Positions 38,950-47,806 are shown, counted from the first letter of the stretch. The stretch is 64,000 nt of DNA from Solirubrobacter ginsenosidimutans (GCF_027587205.1 NZ_JAPDOD010000017.1:1-64000), one strand, 5' to 3'. Notes: a model not told the origin generated them from the sequence alone. Numbers and translations are program-made.

Positions 38950-39837
38950 GTGTCGATCACGTTGACCCAGCTGCGCGCGTTCCTCGCCGTGGTGCACAGC
39001 GGCTCGGTGACGGCCGCCGCGGACGAGCTGATCGTCACCCAGTCGTCGGTCTCGGCCGCCGTCAGCGGGCTGGCGCGCGAGCTGGGTACCCCGTTGCTCG
39101 AGCGCGACGGGCGCGGTGTCCGGCCGACGCCCGCGGGAGCGGCGTTCGCGCCCTTTGCGACCGACGTCATCGGGTTGCTCGAGCAGGGCCGGCGCGCCGC
39201 TGTCGAGAGCGCGGAGAACGCGTCGCGAACGCTCCGTATCGCCGCCGTCACGACCTCCGCGGAGTCGTTCGTCCCGCGGCTGATGCAGGCGTTCGCGACG
39301 GCGCACCCCGGCGTCGGGCTGACGCTCGACGTCGGCAACCGCGACCGGGTAATGGGGCTCGTGCTCGCCCACCAGGCGGACGTCGCCTTCGCCGGCCGCC
39401 CGCCGCGCGACGCCCGCTTGGAAGCCCGGGCACTGCACCCGAACGAGCACGTCCTGATCACCGCGCCGGACGACGAATTGGCGGCTCGCGCGGAGGTCGC
39501 GCCGCACGAGCTGGCCGCCCGCACGTGGCTGCTGCGCGAGCCCGGATCGGGCACCCGCTCGGTCAACGAGGACTTCCTCGCCGCGACCGGTCTTGCGCCG
39601 CGCACGCTGACGGTCGGTTCCAACGGCGCGATCCGGCAGGCGGCACGCGCCCGGTTGGGCGTCTCGTTCGTGTCGCGTGACGCGGTCGCCGACGATCTCG
39701 CTACAGGTCTGCTGGCAGCGATCGCGGTCACCTCCGCACCTGCGCCGAGGGCGTGGCATGTGCTGTGCTCCGGGGTGGGACCGGTCCGGCCGGTCGTGGC
39801 CACGTTTCTCGATTTCATCACTGCCCGAGGAGGTTGA
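38950..39837 (+). CDS. cbbR: LysR-family regulator CbbR
   Basis: Regulator of 295 aa, divergent from the RuBisCO operon. The winged HTH reads [27 protein letters not shown] as consecutive segments, and the effector domain has the CbbR-type block [18 protein letters not shown]. CbbR senses Calvin-cycle metabolites or redox state and activates cbb genes. GTG start. It is followed 2 bp later by the DUF1348 gene. Confidence 0.88.
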   Translation: MSITLTQLRAFLAVVHSGSVTAAADELIVTQSSVSAAVSGLARELGTPLLERDGRGVRPTPAGAAFAPFATDVIGLLEQGRRAAVESAENASRTLRIAAVTTSAESFVPRLMQAFATAHPGVGLTLDVGNRDRVMGLVLAHQADVAFAGRPPRDARLEARALHPNEHVLITAPDDELAARAEVAPHELAARTWLLREPGSGTRSVNEDFLAATGLAPRTLTVGSNGAIRQAARARLGVSFVSRDAVADDLATGLLAAIAVTSAPAPRAWHVLCSGVGPVRPVVATFLDFITARGG

Positions 39838-39839
39838 AG

Positions 39840-40292
39840 ATGCGTCCCCCCGTTCCGCCCTTCACCGAGGAGACCGCGCGCCAGAAGGTCCAGGCCGCCG
39901 AGGACGCGTGGAACACCCGCGACCCCGACAAGGTCGCCGCGGCGTACACGGCCGACTCCGTCTGGCGCAACCGGGACACGTTCGTGACCGGCCGTGACGA
40001 GATCGCCGCGTTCCTACGCGGCAAGTGGGACCGCGAGCTCGAGTACGCCTTGCGCAAGGACCTCTGGGCGTACTCGGGGAACCGGATCGCCGTGCGCTTC
40101 CAGTACGAGTCCCGCGACGCGAGCGGGCAGTGGTGGCGCTCCTACGGCAACGAGCAGTGGGAGTTCGACGAGGAGGGCTACATGCGCCGCCGCGAGGCCT
40201 CGATCAACGACCTCGCGATCTCCGAGTCCGAGCGCCGCATCTTCGGCACCCGGCCGGAGTCCGAGCGGGGCGACGCGATCCCGCTGCGCTAG
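39840..40292 (+). CDS. DUF1348/NTF2-like (SnoaL-fold) protein
   Basis: Protein of 150 aa. Typical blocks are [59 protein letters not shown] and [17 protein letters not shown]. The family adopts an NTF2-like cone fold; function is unknown. A strong GAGGAGG precedes the ATG at 39840, only 2 bp after cbbR, so it may be cotranscribed with it. Confidence 0.88.
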   Translation: MRPPVPPFTEETARQKVQAAEDAWNTRDPDKVAAAYTADSVWRNRDTFVTGRDEIAAFLRGKWDRELEYALRKDLWAYSGNRIAVRFQYESRDASGQWWRSYGNEQWEFDEEGYMRRREASINDLAISESERRIFGTRPESERGDAIPLR

Positions 40293-40295
40293 TCG

Positions 40296-40455
40296 AGTCG
40301 GTTGACGAATGGTCGGTCCGACCGATGTGGTGCAGCCCGCCAGTGGCTCGCGCCGCAGGCGCTCGCGATGCGTGGCTCTGCCACGTGAGGAGCGCGGGTG
40401 GCGCGAGACGCCGCGGATGCGCCGCAGCGGGCGCACCGGAATTCGTCAACCGGCT
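40296..40455. repeat. 160-bp inverted-repeat element between convergent genes
   Basis: The ends are 15-bp inverted repeats with one mismatch: 40296-40310 (AGTCGGTTGACGAAT) and 40441-40455 (reverse complement AGCCGGTTGACGAAT). Inside are two further perfect hairpins, GGTCGG-T-CCGACC near 40311 and CGTGGC-TCT-GCCACG near 40371. It fills the whole space between the DUF1348 stop and the orphan coxS stop. It could be a bidirectional terminator or a small non-autonomous element. I see no gene in it. Confidence 0.6.
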
Positions 40456-40456
40456 C

Positions 40457-40921
40457 CTAGCCGTCGGGGTGCTCGGCCGCCCAGCGGATCGAGCGGACGA
40501 TCGTCGCGTAGCCCGTGCAGCGGCAGATCTGGCCGGAGATCGCGACGCGGATCTCGTCGTCGGTGGGGTCCGGGTTGCGGTCCAGCAGCGCGCGGGCGGT
40601 GAGCAGCATCCCGCTCGTGCAGAACCCGCACTGCAGGCCGTGCTTCTCGCGAAAGCCCTCCTGGACCGGGTCGAGGACGCCGTCGCGCTCCAGGCCTTCC
40701 ACCGTCGTGATCTCGTAGCGCTCGGCGGTGGCGGCGAGCACGGTGCAGGACTTCGCCGGCTCGCCGTTCATCAGCACGACGCACGTCCCGCAGTTGGAGG
40801 TGTCGCAGCCCCAGTGCGTGCCGGTGAGCCCGAGCTCGTCGCGCAGGAAATGGACCAGCAGCAACCGCGGCTCGATGTCGCGCGTGTATTCCTGCCCGTT
40901 GATCGAGACCGTCACCTGCAT
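40457..40921 (-). CDS. coxS: Orphan CoxS-like [2Fe-2S] subunit
   Basis: Protein of 154 aa close to the coxS of the main cluster. Cluster cysteines are in GCDTSNCGTCVVLMNG and AKSC, then CGFCTSGM and CRCTGYAT. It has no coxM or coxL beside it, only a universal stress protein gene upstream. It could serve coxL copy 2 and coxM copy 2, which lack their own small subunit in the main operon. The second-cluster motif reads CGFCTSGM instead of CTPGM. Confidence 0.9.
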   Translation of the reverse strand: MQVTVSINGQEYTRDIEPRLLLVHFLRDELGLTGTHWGCDTSNCGTCVVLMNGEPAKSCTVLAATAERYEITTVEGLERDGVLDPVQEGFREKHGLQCGFCTSGMLLTARALLDRNPDPTDDEIRVAISGQICRCTGYATIVRSIRWAAEHPDG

Positions 40922-40943
40922 CCGCCGGAGGTGAACCTACCGA

Positions 40944-41369
40944 TCAGCTCGGGTGCACGATGAGCAGGCTCGTCTGCGCGTTGTGCGCGAGCTTGCCGGC
41001 CACGCCGCCGAGCATCAGCCGCCGGTGCCCCGGCGTGCCGCCTGCGCCGACCACGATCAGGTCGGCGTGCTGCTCGTCGGCGACGTCGAGGATCGTGTGC
41101 GCCGGGTCGCCCGCGCGCACGTGCTTCTCGACCTTCAGGCCCGCGTCGTCGAACCGGTGCTCATCGCGCGACACCACGTCGTGCGCGACGCCGCGCAGGT
41201 CGACGGGATCCGACTTGCCGGTCATGCCGATCCGCTCCAGCGCCGAGCGTCCTGGATACGCGCAGACGAGGTGCACCGTCGCCCCCGTCCCCCGCACCAG
41301 CTCGAGGACCTTCTGAATCGCCGCCTCGGCGCCCGGAGAGCCGTCCGTCCCTATGACGATCGCGTTCAT
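40944..41369 (-). CDS. Universal stress protein (UspA family)
   Basis: Protein of 141 aa with the Usp fold: IVIGTDGSPGAEAAIQKVLEL at the start and DLIVVGAGGTPGHRRLMLGG near the end. The ATP motif G-x2-G-x9-G-(S/T) is nearly complete, but the final Ser/Thr is Gly (LMLGGVAG), so nucleotide binding may be weak. It is transcribed toward the orphan coxS, 22 bp away. Confidence 0.88.
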   Translation of the reverse strand: MNAIVIGTDGSPGAEAAIQKVLELVRGTGATVHLVCAYPGRSALERIGMTGKSDPVDLRGVAHDVVSRDEHRFDDAGLKVEKHVRAGDPAHTILDVADEQHADLIVVGAGGTPGHRRLMLGGVAGKLAHNAQTSLLIVHPS

Positions 41370-41387
41370 GCGCGGAGCCTACGCCGT

Positions 41388-42143
41388 TCAGCGAGCTACG
41401 AGCAGGCGTAGCGCCCCGGTGAACTCCGGTTGCGTGCGCAGCTGGCCGTGGCGCGCGTCCCACGCACCCGAGGCGAGCTCGGCGCGCAGCTTGGCGAGGC
41501 CGTCGTCGATCGCGTCGGCGGGCACGAAGCCCCAGGCCGATTGCGAGCGGCGGACGGTGGCGTCCAGCAGCGCCTCCGGACGGCCGTAGAAGGCCTCGGC
41601 GAAGCCGTCCACGCAGTCGAGGGCGACCGGGACCTCGGTGACGGTGACCTCACCGCCGAGCACCGCCGCGATGTGGCCGAGGCCCGGGTAGCGCCGCGCC
41701 TCGGCCGCGATCACCTCGGGGACGTAGTCCTCGAGCCAGAACTCCGCGATCGCGGGACCGTCGAACGTGAGGATCACGACCGCGCCGCGGCTGACGCGGC
41801 GCAGCTCGCGCAGGCCGGCGTCGCAGTCGGTCCACTGGTGGATCGTGATCGTCGCCATCGTCGCGTCGAAGCTGTCGGAGTCGAACGGGAGCTGCTCGGC
41901 CGTCGCGTCGACCGCGGGCGGCCCGGAGCGCTGCGCGCGCATCTTGGCCGACGGCTCGACCGCCACCACGTAGCGGTCTTGCGGCTCGTACGAGCCCGCA
42001 CCCGCACCCACGTTGAGCACGGTGCGCGCGTCGCCCAGGGCGGTGTGGACGTAGGCCGCGATCCGCGGGTCGGTGCGGCGGACGGTCGCGTATCCCTCGC
42101 CGCCCGCCTCGTAGTCGAAGTCCCCGGCCGGCGTCTCCCTCAT
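41388..42143 (-). CDS. Class I SAM-dependent methyltransferase
   Basis: Methyltransferase of 251 aa. Motif I reads TVLNVGAGAGSYEPQD, motif II region VVAVEPSAKMRAQR, and the late motif LPFDSDSFDATMATITIHQW, all typical of the Methyltransf_11 group. Substrate is unknown. It overlaps the upstream PaiB-like gene by 4 bp (ATGA). Confidence 0.87.
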   Translation of the reverse strand: MRETPAGDFDYEAGGEGYATVRRTDPRIAAYVHTALGDARTVLNVGAGAGSYEPQDRYVVAVEPSAKMRAQRSGPPAVDATAEQLPFDSDSFDATMATITIHQWTDCDAGLRELRRVSRGAVVILTFDGPAIAEFWLEDYVPEVIAAEARRYPGLGHIAAVLGGEVTVTEVPVALDCVDGFAEAFYGRPEALLDATVRRSQSAWGFVPADAIDDGLAKLRAELASGAWDARHGQLRTQPEFTGALRLLVAR

Positions 42144-42748
42144 CCGCGCAGCGCCCGTTCCATGTCGTCGGCGAGCGCCGCGGACGCGTACGGGCCCTCG
42201 CCGCGCAGCTGCGCGAGCACCTGGCGCTGCGTGACCGGGTCCTTGTCCTCGCTCATCTTGACCTTGCAGATGAAGCGGGTGATCGGGAGCCGGATGCCGA
42301 CCGTGCCGCGCGCGACCCGGGCGCCGTAGTCCTGGTCGAGGTAGAGCGGGTCCTCGACGTGCTGCTCGAAGTGCGCGACCAGCCGGGTCAGCACCTGAAG
42401 GTTGCGCTCGGGGTCGAGCACCTCCGGCACCCCGTAGCAGTGGGCGACGCTGAAGTTCCAGGTCGGTGCCTGCGCCGCGCCCTCCGCGTACCAGCTTGGC
42501 GAGATGTAGCCGTGCGGGCCGGCGACGATCAGCAGCACCTCGGCGCTGCCGAACGCGTGGATCTCGTCGTCGGGCTTGCCCACGTGGGTGTAGATCGCGA
42601 GCTCGTCGCTCTCCTCGTCGAGCAGGATCGGATAGTGGCTGGCGACCAGTCCGTCGGCCTGGCTGACGAGCGTCGCCCACGGGTTCTCGGTGATGAGGCG
42701 GCGGACCACCGCCGGGTCGGTCTCCGCGTGATGGGGGCTGTGCCGCAT
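42140..42748 (-). CDS. PaiB-like FMN-binding protein
   Basis: Protein of 202 aa in the FMN-binding negative regulator (PaiB/split-barrel) family. Blocks are ENPWATLVSQADGLVASHYP, VGKPDDEIHAFGSAEVLLI, PHGYISPSWY and PTWNFSVAHCYG. Known members affect sporulation or protease genes, or act as flavin enzymes. The TetR gene is divergent 24 bp away and probably controls it. Confidence 0.9.
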   Translation of the reverse strand: MRHSPHHAETDPAVVRRLITENPWATLVSQADGLVASHYPILLDEESDELAIYTHVGKPDDEIHAFGSAEVLLIVAGPHGYISPSWYAEGAAQAPTWNFSVAHCYGVPEVLDPERNLQVLTRLVAHFEQHVEDPLYLDQDYGARVARGTVGIRLPITRFICKVKMSEDKDPVTQRQVLAQLRGEGPYASAALADDMERALRG

Positions 42749-42772
42749 GCCGTCAACCGTATCCTTGCCCGC

Positions 42773-43375
42773 GTGGAGCCGACCCGCCGCACCCAGGCCG
42801 AGCGCCGCGCAGAGACGGAGCGGCGGGTGCTCGAGGCGACGATGGCGATCATCGCCACCGACGGCGTCCGGGCGGTCACGATGGCCGCGGTGGGTGATGC
42901 GGCGGGGTACTCGCGCGGGATCGTCAACCATCAGTTCGGCACCCGCGAGGGACTGATGACCGCGGTGGCGAAGCTCGCCCAGTCCCAGTTCGCCCCGGTC
43001 GCGCCCGGCCTGCGCGGGCGTGAGCGGATCGTCTCGGACGTCGCCGCGTACCTGGCGGCGCTGCGCTCGGGCGCGCGCGACGCCAGTGTCTTCCTGCGGC
43101 TGTGGATCGCGGCGATCGGCGGCGAGGAGCCAGGGCTGCGCGACCTGTTCGTCGAGCGCGACGCCTCCTTTCGCCGCTACTTCGCCGTGAAGATCGCCGA
43201 GGGCATCGAGGACGGCACGATCCGGCCCGAGGTCGACGCGGACGCGGCCGGGTTCGCGATCGTCGGCCAGCTCCGCGGCGTCTCGCTGCAGCTGCAACTC
43301 GCGCCGGACGCGGTCGACGTCGACGCGCTCGCCGCCGAGGTCCACGGCTGGCTCGACCGCGCCCTCGCCCCGTAG
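42773..43375 (+). CDS. TetR-family regulator
   Basis: Regulator of 200 aa. The N-terminal HTH reads AETERRVLEATMAIIATDGV, then VTMAAVGDAAGYSRGIVNHQFG, in the style of BetI-like regulators; the C-terminal domain covers about 80-195. The GTG at 42773 is the best start. It is divergent from the PaiB-like/methyltransferase pair with only 24 bp between starts, so it likely represses that pair. The stop is followed at once by a large palindrome. Confidence 0.88.
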   Translation: MEPTRRTQAERRAETERRVLEATMAIIATDGVRAVTMAAVGDAAGYSRGIVNHQFGTREGLMTAVAKLAQSQFAPVAPGLRGRERIVSDVAAYLAALRSGARDASVFLRLWIAAIGGEEPGLRDLFVERDASFRRYFAVKIAEGIEDGTIRPEVDADAAGFAIVGQLRGVSLQLQLAPDAVDVDALAAEVHGWLDRALAP

Positions 43376-43445
43376 GGGTCAGACCCCTCAACATTGCGAA
43401 GCACCGCGCAGAGCCAAAAGAATTGTTGAGGGGTCTGACCCCCTA
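43374..43445. repeat. Long hairpin made of two inverted GGGGTC-GACCCC palindromes
   Basis: Left arm AGGGGTCAGACCCCTCAACA (43374-43393) pairs with a right arm at about 43424-43443 (TGTTGAGGGGTCTGACCCC), with a spacer of about 30 bases. Each arm is itself palindromic (AGGGGTC-A-GACCCCT). It lies between a convergent gene pair. It resembles REP/BIME-type units, and could also end transcription from both sides. Confidence 0.7.
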
Positions 43446-43455
43446 ATCACCGCGC

Positions 43456-43836
43456 TCAGCGCGCCGTGAGCGCGGCGACCGCGGCAGGGAGCTGGTCGGG
43501 GAGCGCCAGCCACCAGTGGCCGGGGCCGTCGAGCGCGACCACGCGTGCGTCGGCGGTCGAGGCGTCGCGGGGCGCCGCGCGGTAGAGCCGCAGGACCGTC
43601 TCCCCCAGCGTCGCGTCGAAGCCCAATGCGAGCCAGGACGCTGTCGCCGGCGAGAGCGCGCCGCCCATCGTGTGCCGCGCGCGGACCTCGGGCGTCGCGG
43701 CGACCTGCGCGGCGAGTCCCTGTGGGGATCGCCGGATCTGCGCCACCTCGTGCCAGACGTACTCCGGGTCGAGCGCCTCGGGGTCCGGGTCCTCGACCAG
43801 GTGCCGGTCGAGCTGGTCCTCCATGAAATCGATCAT
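43456..43836 (-). CDS. Small hypothetical protein, possible alpha/beta-hydrolase remnant
   Basis: Protein of 126 aa. The last part (VVALDGPGHWWLALPDQLPA) resembles the catalytic His end of alpha/beta-hydrolases, but no nucleophile elbow is present, so it cannot be a whole enzyme. The start MIDFMEDQLDRH follows GAGGCGG. Upstream, ACTTGCTTGACGTACAACAA (43848-43867, with GT next) is a quasi-dyad that could be an operator. Function is unknown. Confidence 0.55.
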   Translation of the reverse strand: MIDFMEDQLDRHLVEDPDPEALDPEYVWHEVAQIRRSPQGLAAQVAATPEVRARHTMGGALSPATASWLALGFDATLGETVLRLYRAAPRDASTADARVVALDGPGHWWLALPDQLPAAVAALTAR

Positions 43837-43945
43837 CTTTGCCGCCTCACTTGCTTGACGTACAACAAGTTAGCAGGCGAATGCGTGACGGGTGGGGTCA
43901 TTCGGCTGCCTGTGGGGCAGCTCAGTGACCGCACCCGTCACCCGC

Positions 43946-45259
43946 TCAGGCGGAGAGCGCGTGCTCGAGGCGTTCGCGGGCCTCGACCACCCGCGGCGCG
44001 TGCGATCCGGGCAGCAGCCGCCCACGCGCCAGCTGCCGTGCTTCGTCCGTGTGCCCGTTCGCCAGCAGCGTCTCGACCTCCTGAAGGTCGCTCGTGACCG
44101 GGATCGCGAAGCGGTACGGACGCGCCGTGATCAGGCCGCCGAGCGCGCTGCGCAGGCGCGACATCTCCGCCCGCAGCGTCACCGGCTTGCCGCCGTCGGC
44201 ATAGATCTCGTGGGTGAGCTCCTCGACCGTCAACCCGTCGGGAGCGAGCAGCAGCGTGCAGAGGATCTCCGCGTGGCGACCGGAGAGCGGGACGGTCTCC
44301 CCCGGCCGGTGCAGCAGCGGCCGGCGGCGCAGCAGATCGAGCCGCACGGGGGCGTGCGGCTCCCGGCGCCCGCCCGCGCTCCGCTGCCAGACGACCAGGC
44401 AGTCCTCGAGCGGTTCGACGTCGGCGACGGTTCCGTCGGGAAGCGCCAACTCGCCCGGCTCGAGCGCGAATCCGCTCGGCAGCCACCCGCTCGGCACGCC
44501 CATCAGGACCTGCCCGTTGCGCCGCACCAACGCGGTCCGCTGACGCGCGCCGCCCACCCGCTCCAGATAGGCCTCGCGCGCCCGCTCGTCGCGGCGGTCG
44601 CGGTCGTGGCGCAGGAAGGCCTCGGCCATGCCCGCGGCGGCGGTCACGAGGCTCAGGGTGTGCGGATGCGCCGTCTTCAGGTGGCCGGTCAGATCGATCA
44701 CACCGATGATCTCGCCGGTGGCGGGATCGTGGATCGGCGCGCCGGAGCACTGCCACGGGTGCACGCGCCGCGAGTAGTGCTCGGCGCTGAAGATCTGCAC
44801 CGGGTGGTCGACCGCGATCGCCGTGCCGAGCGCGTTCGTGCCGGCGCCGCTCTCGCTCCAGTCCGCGCCGCAGACGAAGTGCATGTCGTGGGTGGCCTCG
44901 ATGACCCGGTGGTGGCCCTCGATCCACAGCAGCACGCCCGCGGCGTCGGAGATCACGAGCATGTGGCCCGACTCGCTGGTGGCGCTGCTGAGTAGGTCGC
45001 GCAGGACCGGGAGCACCGGATGCAGCGGGTGGTGCGACCAGCGCTCGTCGATCTCGCGCTCGTCGGCCAGCACGATCGGTGCGCGGGTGACCGGATCGAC
45101 GCCCGCGCTGGACGACCGCGCCCACGACTGCGCCACTACGGCGCGCACGCTGCCGCCGACGTCGCGACCAGAGTGGAAGGCCTCGTGCACGCGTTGCAGC
45201 GCCTTCGCCTGGGCGAGGCGATCACCCAACGGGTTGACGGCCAGCCACGGGTTGCGCAT
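43946..45259 (-). CDS. GAF-domain transcriptional regulator (AcoR-like without the AAA+ domain)
   Basis: Regulator of 437 aa. Residues about 60-210 form a GAF domain (SGHMLVISDAAGVLLWIEGH, WSESGAGTNALGTAIA, HPWQCSGAPIHDP, IGVIDLTGHLKTAHPH), as in AcoR-type activators. The C-terminal part holds a winged-helix region (LSGRHAEILCTLLLAPDGLTVEELTHEIYADG in consecutive blocks) rather than a sigma-54 AAA+ module. It is divergent from the aldehyde dehydrogenase gene, a common pairing in actinobacteria, and likely senses an aldehyde or alcohol. Confidence 0.87.
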   Translation of the reverse strand: MRNPWLAVNPLGDRLAQAKALQRVHEAFHSGRDVGGSVRAVVAQSWARSSSAGVDPVTRAPIVLADEREIDERWSHHPLHPVLPVLRDLLSSATSESGHMLVISDAAGVLLWIEGHHRVIEATHDMHFVCGADWSESGAGTNALGTAIAVDHPVQIFSAEHYSRRVHPWQCSGAPIHDPATGEIIGVIDLTGHLKTAHPHTLSLVTAAAGMAEAFLRHDRDRRDERAREAYLERVGGARQRTALVRRNGQVLMGVPSGWLPSGFALEPGELALPDGTVADVEPLEDCLVVWQRSAGGRREPHAPVRLDLLRRRPLLHRPGETVPLSGRHAEILCTLLLAPDGLTVEELTHEIYADGGKPVTLRAEMSRLRSALGGLITARPYRFAIPVTSDLQEVETLLANGHTDEARQLARGRLLPGSHAPRVVEARERLEHALSA

Positions 45260-45388
45260 CTAGTCAACGCGAAACTACCGGATCGCGATAAAGCAGCATG
45301 CAACGTTGGCGCAACCTCGGCAACCCCTTACACGCGTAGTCATAGGCTCGTGACAGGAAGTCCGTCCACGCATGAGGAGGAGTCCGTT

Positions 45389-46882
45389 ATGGCCATCGCC
45401 ATTGCTGTCGCCGAGGCCACCCGCCGGTTCACGTCGTCGCCGCGCCAGCTGCTGATCGGCGGCGAGTGGGTCGACGCCGCCGACGGCGGGTCGTTCGAGA
45501 CGATCGACCCGGGCACCGGCGAGGTGCTCACCACCGTCGCGCACGGCAAGGCCGAGGACGTCGACCGCGCCGTCGCCGCGGCGCGCAAGGCGCTCACCGG
45601 CACGTGGGCGAAGATGACGCCGTCCGAGCGCGGCCGCGCCATCCACCGCCTCGGGGATCTCGTCGCCGAGAACGCGGACGAGCTGGCCGAGCTCGACTCG
45701 CTCGACAACGGCAAGGCCAAGGCCGTCGCCGCGGCCGCCGACGTCCCGCTCGCCGCCGACCTGTTCTGGTACATGGCGGGCTGGGCGACCAAGCTGCGCG
45801 GCTCGACCGTGCGCCCGTCGCTGCCCTACATCCCCGGCGCCGAGTTCCACGCGTACACGGTCAAGGAGCCCGTGGGTGTGGTCGCGCAGATCATCCCGTG
45901 GAACTTCCCGCTGCTGATGGCGGCGTGGAAGGTCGGGCCCGCGCTGGCGACCGGTTGCACGATCGTTTTGAAGCCGGCCGAGCAGACGCCCTTGAGCGCG
46001 CTGCGCCTGGGCGAGCTGGCGCTGGAAGCCGGCATCCCGGCGGGCGTTCTGAACGTCGTCACCGGCTACGGCGACGCGGGCGCGGCGCTGGCCGAGCACC
46101 ACGACGTCGACAAGGTCGCCTTCACCGGCTCCACCGAGGTCGGCAAGCTGATCGCGCAGGCCGCGGGCCGCACCAACCTCAAGCGGGTCTCGCTCGAGCT
46201 CGGCGGCAAGTCGCCGAACATCATCCTCGACGACGCCGACGTCGCGGCCGCCATCGCCGGCTCCGCCCAGGGCATCTTCTTCAACCAGGGCGAGGTCTGC
46301 ACCGCGGCGTCGCGGCTCTACATCCACCAGAACCTGTTCGACGAGGTCGTCGAGGGCGTGTCGCGCGCGGCCGAGGCGATCAAGGTCGGCCACGGCATGA
46401 GCCCGGACACCGAGATGGGCCCGCTGGTGAGTTCGGAGCAGTTCGACCGCGTCACCGGCTACCTGAAGATCGGCGCCGAGGAAGGCGCCCGCGCCGTCAC
46501 CGGCGGCAACGCGATCCCCGGCCCCGGCTACTTCGTGCAGCCGACGGTGCTGGTCGATGCCACGAAGGATCACCGCGTCATGCGCGAGGAGATCTTCGGC
46601 CCGGTCGTCGCCGCGACGCCGTTCGCGTCGGTCGATGACATCGCCGCCCAGGCCAACGACTCCGAGTACGGCCTCGCCGCGGGCGTCTGGACGCGTGACG
46701 TCTCCAAGGCGCACCAGCTCGCGTCGCGCATCAAGGCGGGCACGGTGCACGTGAACACGTACCACATCTACGACGCCGCGCTGCCCTTCGGCGGCTACAA
46801 GCAGAGCGGGTGGGGACGCGAGATGGGCGAAGAGGTCCTCAACGCCTACCAGGAGACGAAGTCGGTCGTGATCGCCCTCTGA
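45389..46882 (+). CDS. NAD(P)-dependent aldehyde dehydrogenase
   Basis: Aldehyde dehydrogenase of 497 aa. The catalytic Cys is in FNQGEVCTAASRLY (near residue 304), the general-base Glu in VSLELGGKSPNI, and the nucleotide-binding blocks are IIPWNFPLLM and FTGSTEVGKLI. The C-terminus has LPFGGYKQSGWGRE. A strong AGGAGGAG precedes the ATG at 45389. The 129-bp divergent region contains GTTG-GCG-CAAC (near 45304), a candidate regulator site. It resembles the AcoD/ExaC-type enzymes that act on acetaldehyde or related aldehydes. Confidence 0.95.
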   Translation: MAIAIAVAEATRRFTSSPRQLLIGGEWVDAADGGSFETIDPGTGEVLTTVAHGKAEDVDRAVAAARKALTGTWAKMTPSERGRAIHRLGDLVAENADELAELDSLDNGKAKAVAAAADVPLAADLFWYMAGWATKLRGSTVRPSLPYIPGAEFHAYTVKEPVGVVAQIIPWNFPLLMAAWKVGPALATGCTIVLKPAEQTPLSALRLGELALEAGIPAGVLNVVTGYGDAGAALAEHHDVDKVAFTGSTEVGKLIAQAAGRTNLKRVSLELGGKSPNIILDDADVAAAIAGSAQGIFFNQGEVCTAASRLYIHQNLFDEVVEGVSRAAEAIKVGHGMSPDTEMGPLVSSEQFDRVTGYLKIGAEEGARAVTGGNAIPGPGYFVQPTVLVDATKDHRVMREEIFGPVVAATPFASVDDIAAQANDSEYGLAAGVWTRDVSKAHQLASRIKAGTVHVNTYHIYDAALPFGGYKQSGWGREMGEEVLNAYQETKSVVIAL

Positions 46883-46930
46883 ACCTAAACGCCACCTAAG
46901 GGGTCTGGCCCCTTATCTCGCGTTTAGATT
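46882..46930. repeat. Palindromic unit 1 after the aldehyde dehydrogenase gene
   Basis: AACCTAAACGC pairs with GCGTTTAGATT, and the inner AAGGGG pairs with CCCCTT around TCTGG. It forms a strong hairpin at the stop of the upstream gene. The same unit recurs in direct repeat at 46958. The core GGGGTCTGGCCCC is close to the GGGGTCTGACCCC of 43374-43445. Confidence 0.7.
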
Positions 46931-46957
46931 TCACGCGGCCCGGTCTGGCGCCGTTTC

Positions 46958-47006
46958 AACCTAAACGCCACCTAAGGGGTCTGGCCCCTTAAGTGGGCTT
47001 TAGGTT
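46958..47006. repeat. Palindromic unit 2, direct repeat of unit 1
   Basis: Positions 46958-46990 repeat 46882-46914 exactly (33 bases by my reading). The right arm (GTGGGCTTTAGGTT) pairs with AACCTAAACGCCAC with one gap. It overlaps the end of the truncated aldehyde dehydrogenase on the other strand. Confidence 0.7.
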
Positions 47007-47392
47007 GCGAAGAAGACGTTCTTGAGCTCGGTGTAGGCGTCCGCCGCGTCTGCGCCGAGCTCGCGTCCTATGCCCGACTGCTTGAAGCCGCCGAACGGCG
47101 TGCCGACGCGCACGGCGGTGTAGGAGTTGATCGCCAGCGCGCCGATCTCCAGCGCGCGGGCGACCCGCATCGCGCGGGCGCCGTCGGTGGTCCAGATCGA
47201 GCCCGCGAGGCCGTAGATCGTGTCGTTGGCGCGGGCGATGACCTCCTCCTCGGTATCGAACGGGAGGATCGCCACGACCGGGCCGAAGATCTCCTCGCGG
47301 ACGGCGCGATCGTCGTCGGCGGCGGGTTGCAGCACCGTGGGCGGGAACCAGAAGCCGCGCCCGCTGACGTTCACGCTCTCGACGACGATGCT
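47000..47392 (-). pseudogene. C-terminal remnant of an aldehyde dehydrogenase
   Basis: The frame encodes only the last 125-130 residues of an aldehyde dehydrogenase: GRGFWFPPTVLQPAADDDRA, VREEIFGPVVAILPF, ARANDTIYGLAGSIWT and TPFGGFKQSGIGRELG. The catalytic Cys and Glu and the NAD-binding half are missing. A stop (TAG) lies just upstream at 47393-47395, and no matching N-terminal piece follows within the next kilobase. The break is close to the left end of the dispersed repeat at 47408, so the gene was cut by a deletion or insertion there. Confidence 0.85.
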
Positions 47393-47407
47393 CTAGAGGG
47401 CCGAAAA

Positions 47408-47732
47408 GTCAACTGCTCCGATGAGGGAGGGGCCGCTGCGGTGGATGGAGCCGTTTTCCGGCTCGCCGGGATCGATGGGTGGCCGGCCTCCTTAGCTCAC
47501 GCGAGCACGAGACCGACCGTCAAGCTACGGGCCACGGAGACAGAAAGGGCGTTCTCACGCACGCCGATCACCCACCGGCACGCGGTGTGGTCACTAAACG
47601 TTGTCAGGCCACGTTCAGTGACCACTCGCCGCGAACGCGCCAGCTCGAACAGTGCGAACCTGATCGAAACCCGCGACCCTACCCTCAAACGCGCACGGTC
47701 GACCACGGCGACTGTGACGAGGCGCAGTTGAC
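47408..47732. repeat. Dispersed repeat element, copy 2
   Basis: Second copy of the 88-bp core, at 47634-47721, in the opposite orientation to 13458-13545. The left end GTCAACTGCTCCGATGAGGG resembles the left end of copy 1. The right end GGCGCAGTTGAC (reverse complement GTCAACTGCGCC) shares GTCAACTGC with it. The core is not at the same distance from the ends as in copy 1, so the outer boundaries are uncertain. The 414-bp stretch 47393-47806 holds no credible gene. Confidence 0.55.
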
Positions 47733-47806
47733 GTTCGTCCCACAGCAGCCGCGTCGCGGTCGTTGCAGACGCGGCTTTCAAACCAGGACGACTATTTCAG
47801 GGCCTT

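Noticed and set aside
45250..45267. Fourth PadR-type operator near the GAF regulator (TAGTCA-ACGCG-AAACTA)
   Set aside because: The right arm matches poorly, and the position at the start of an unrelated gene makes a chance match likely.
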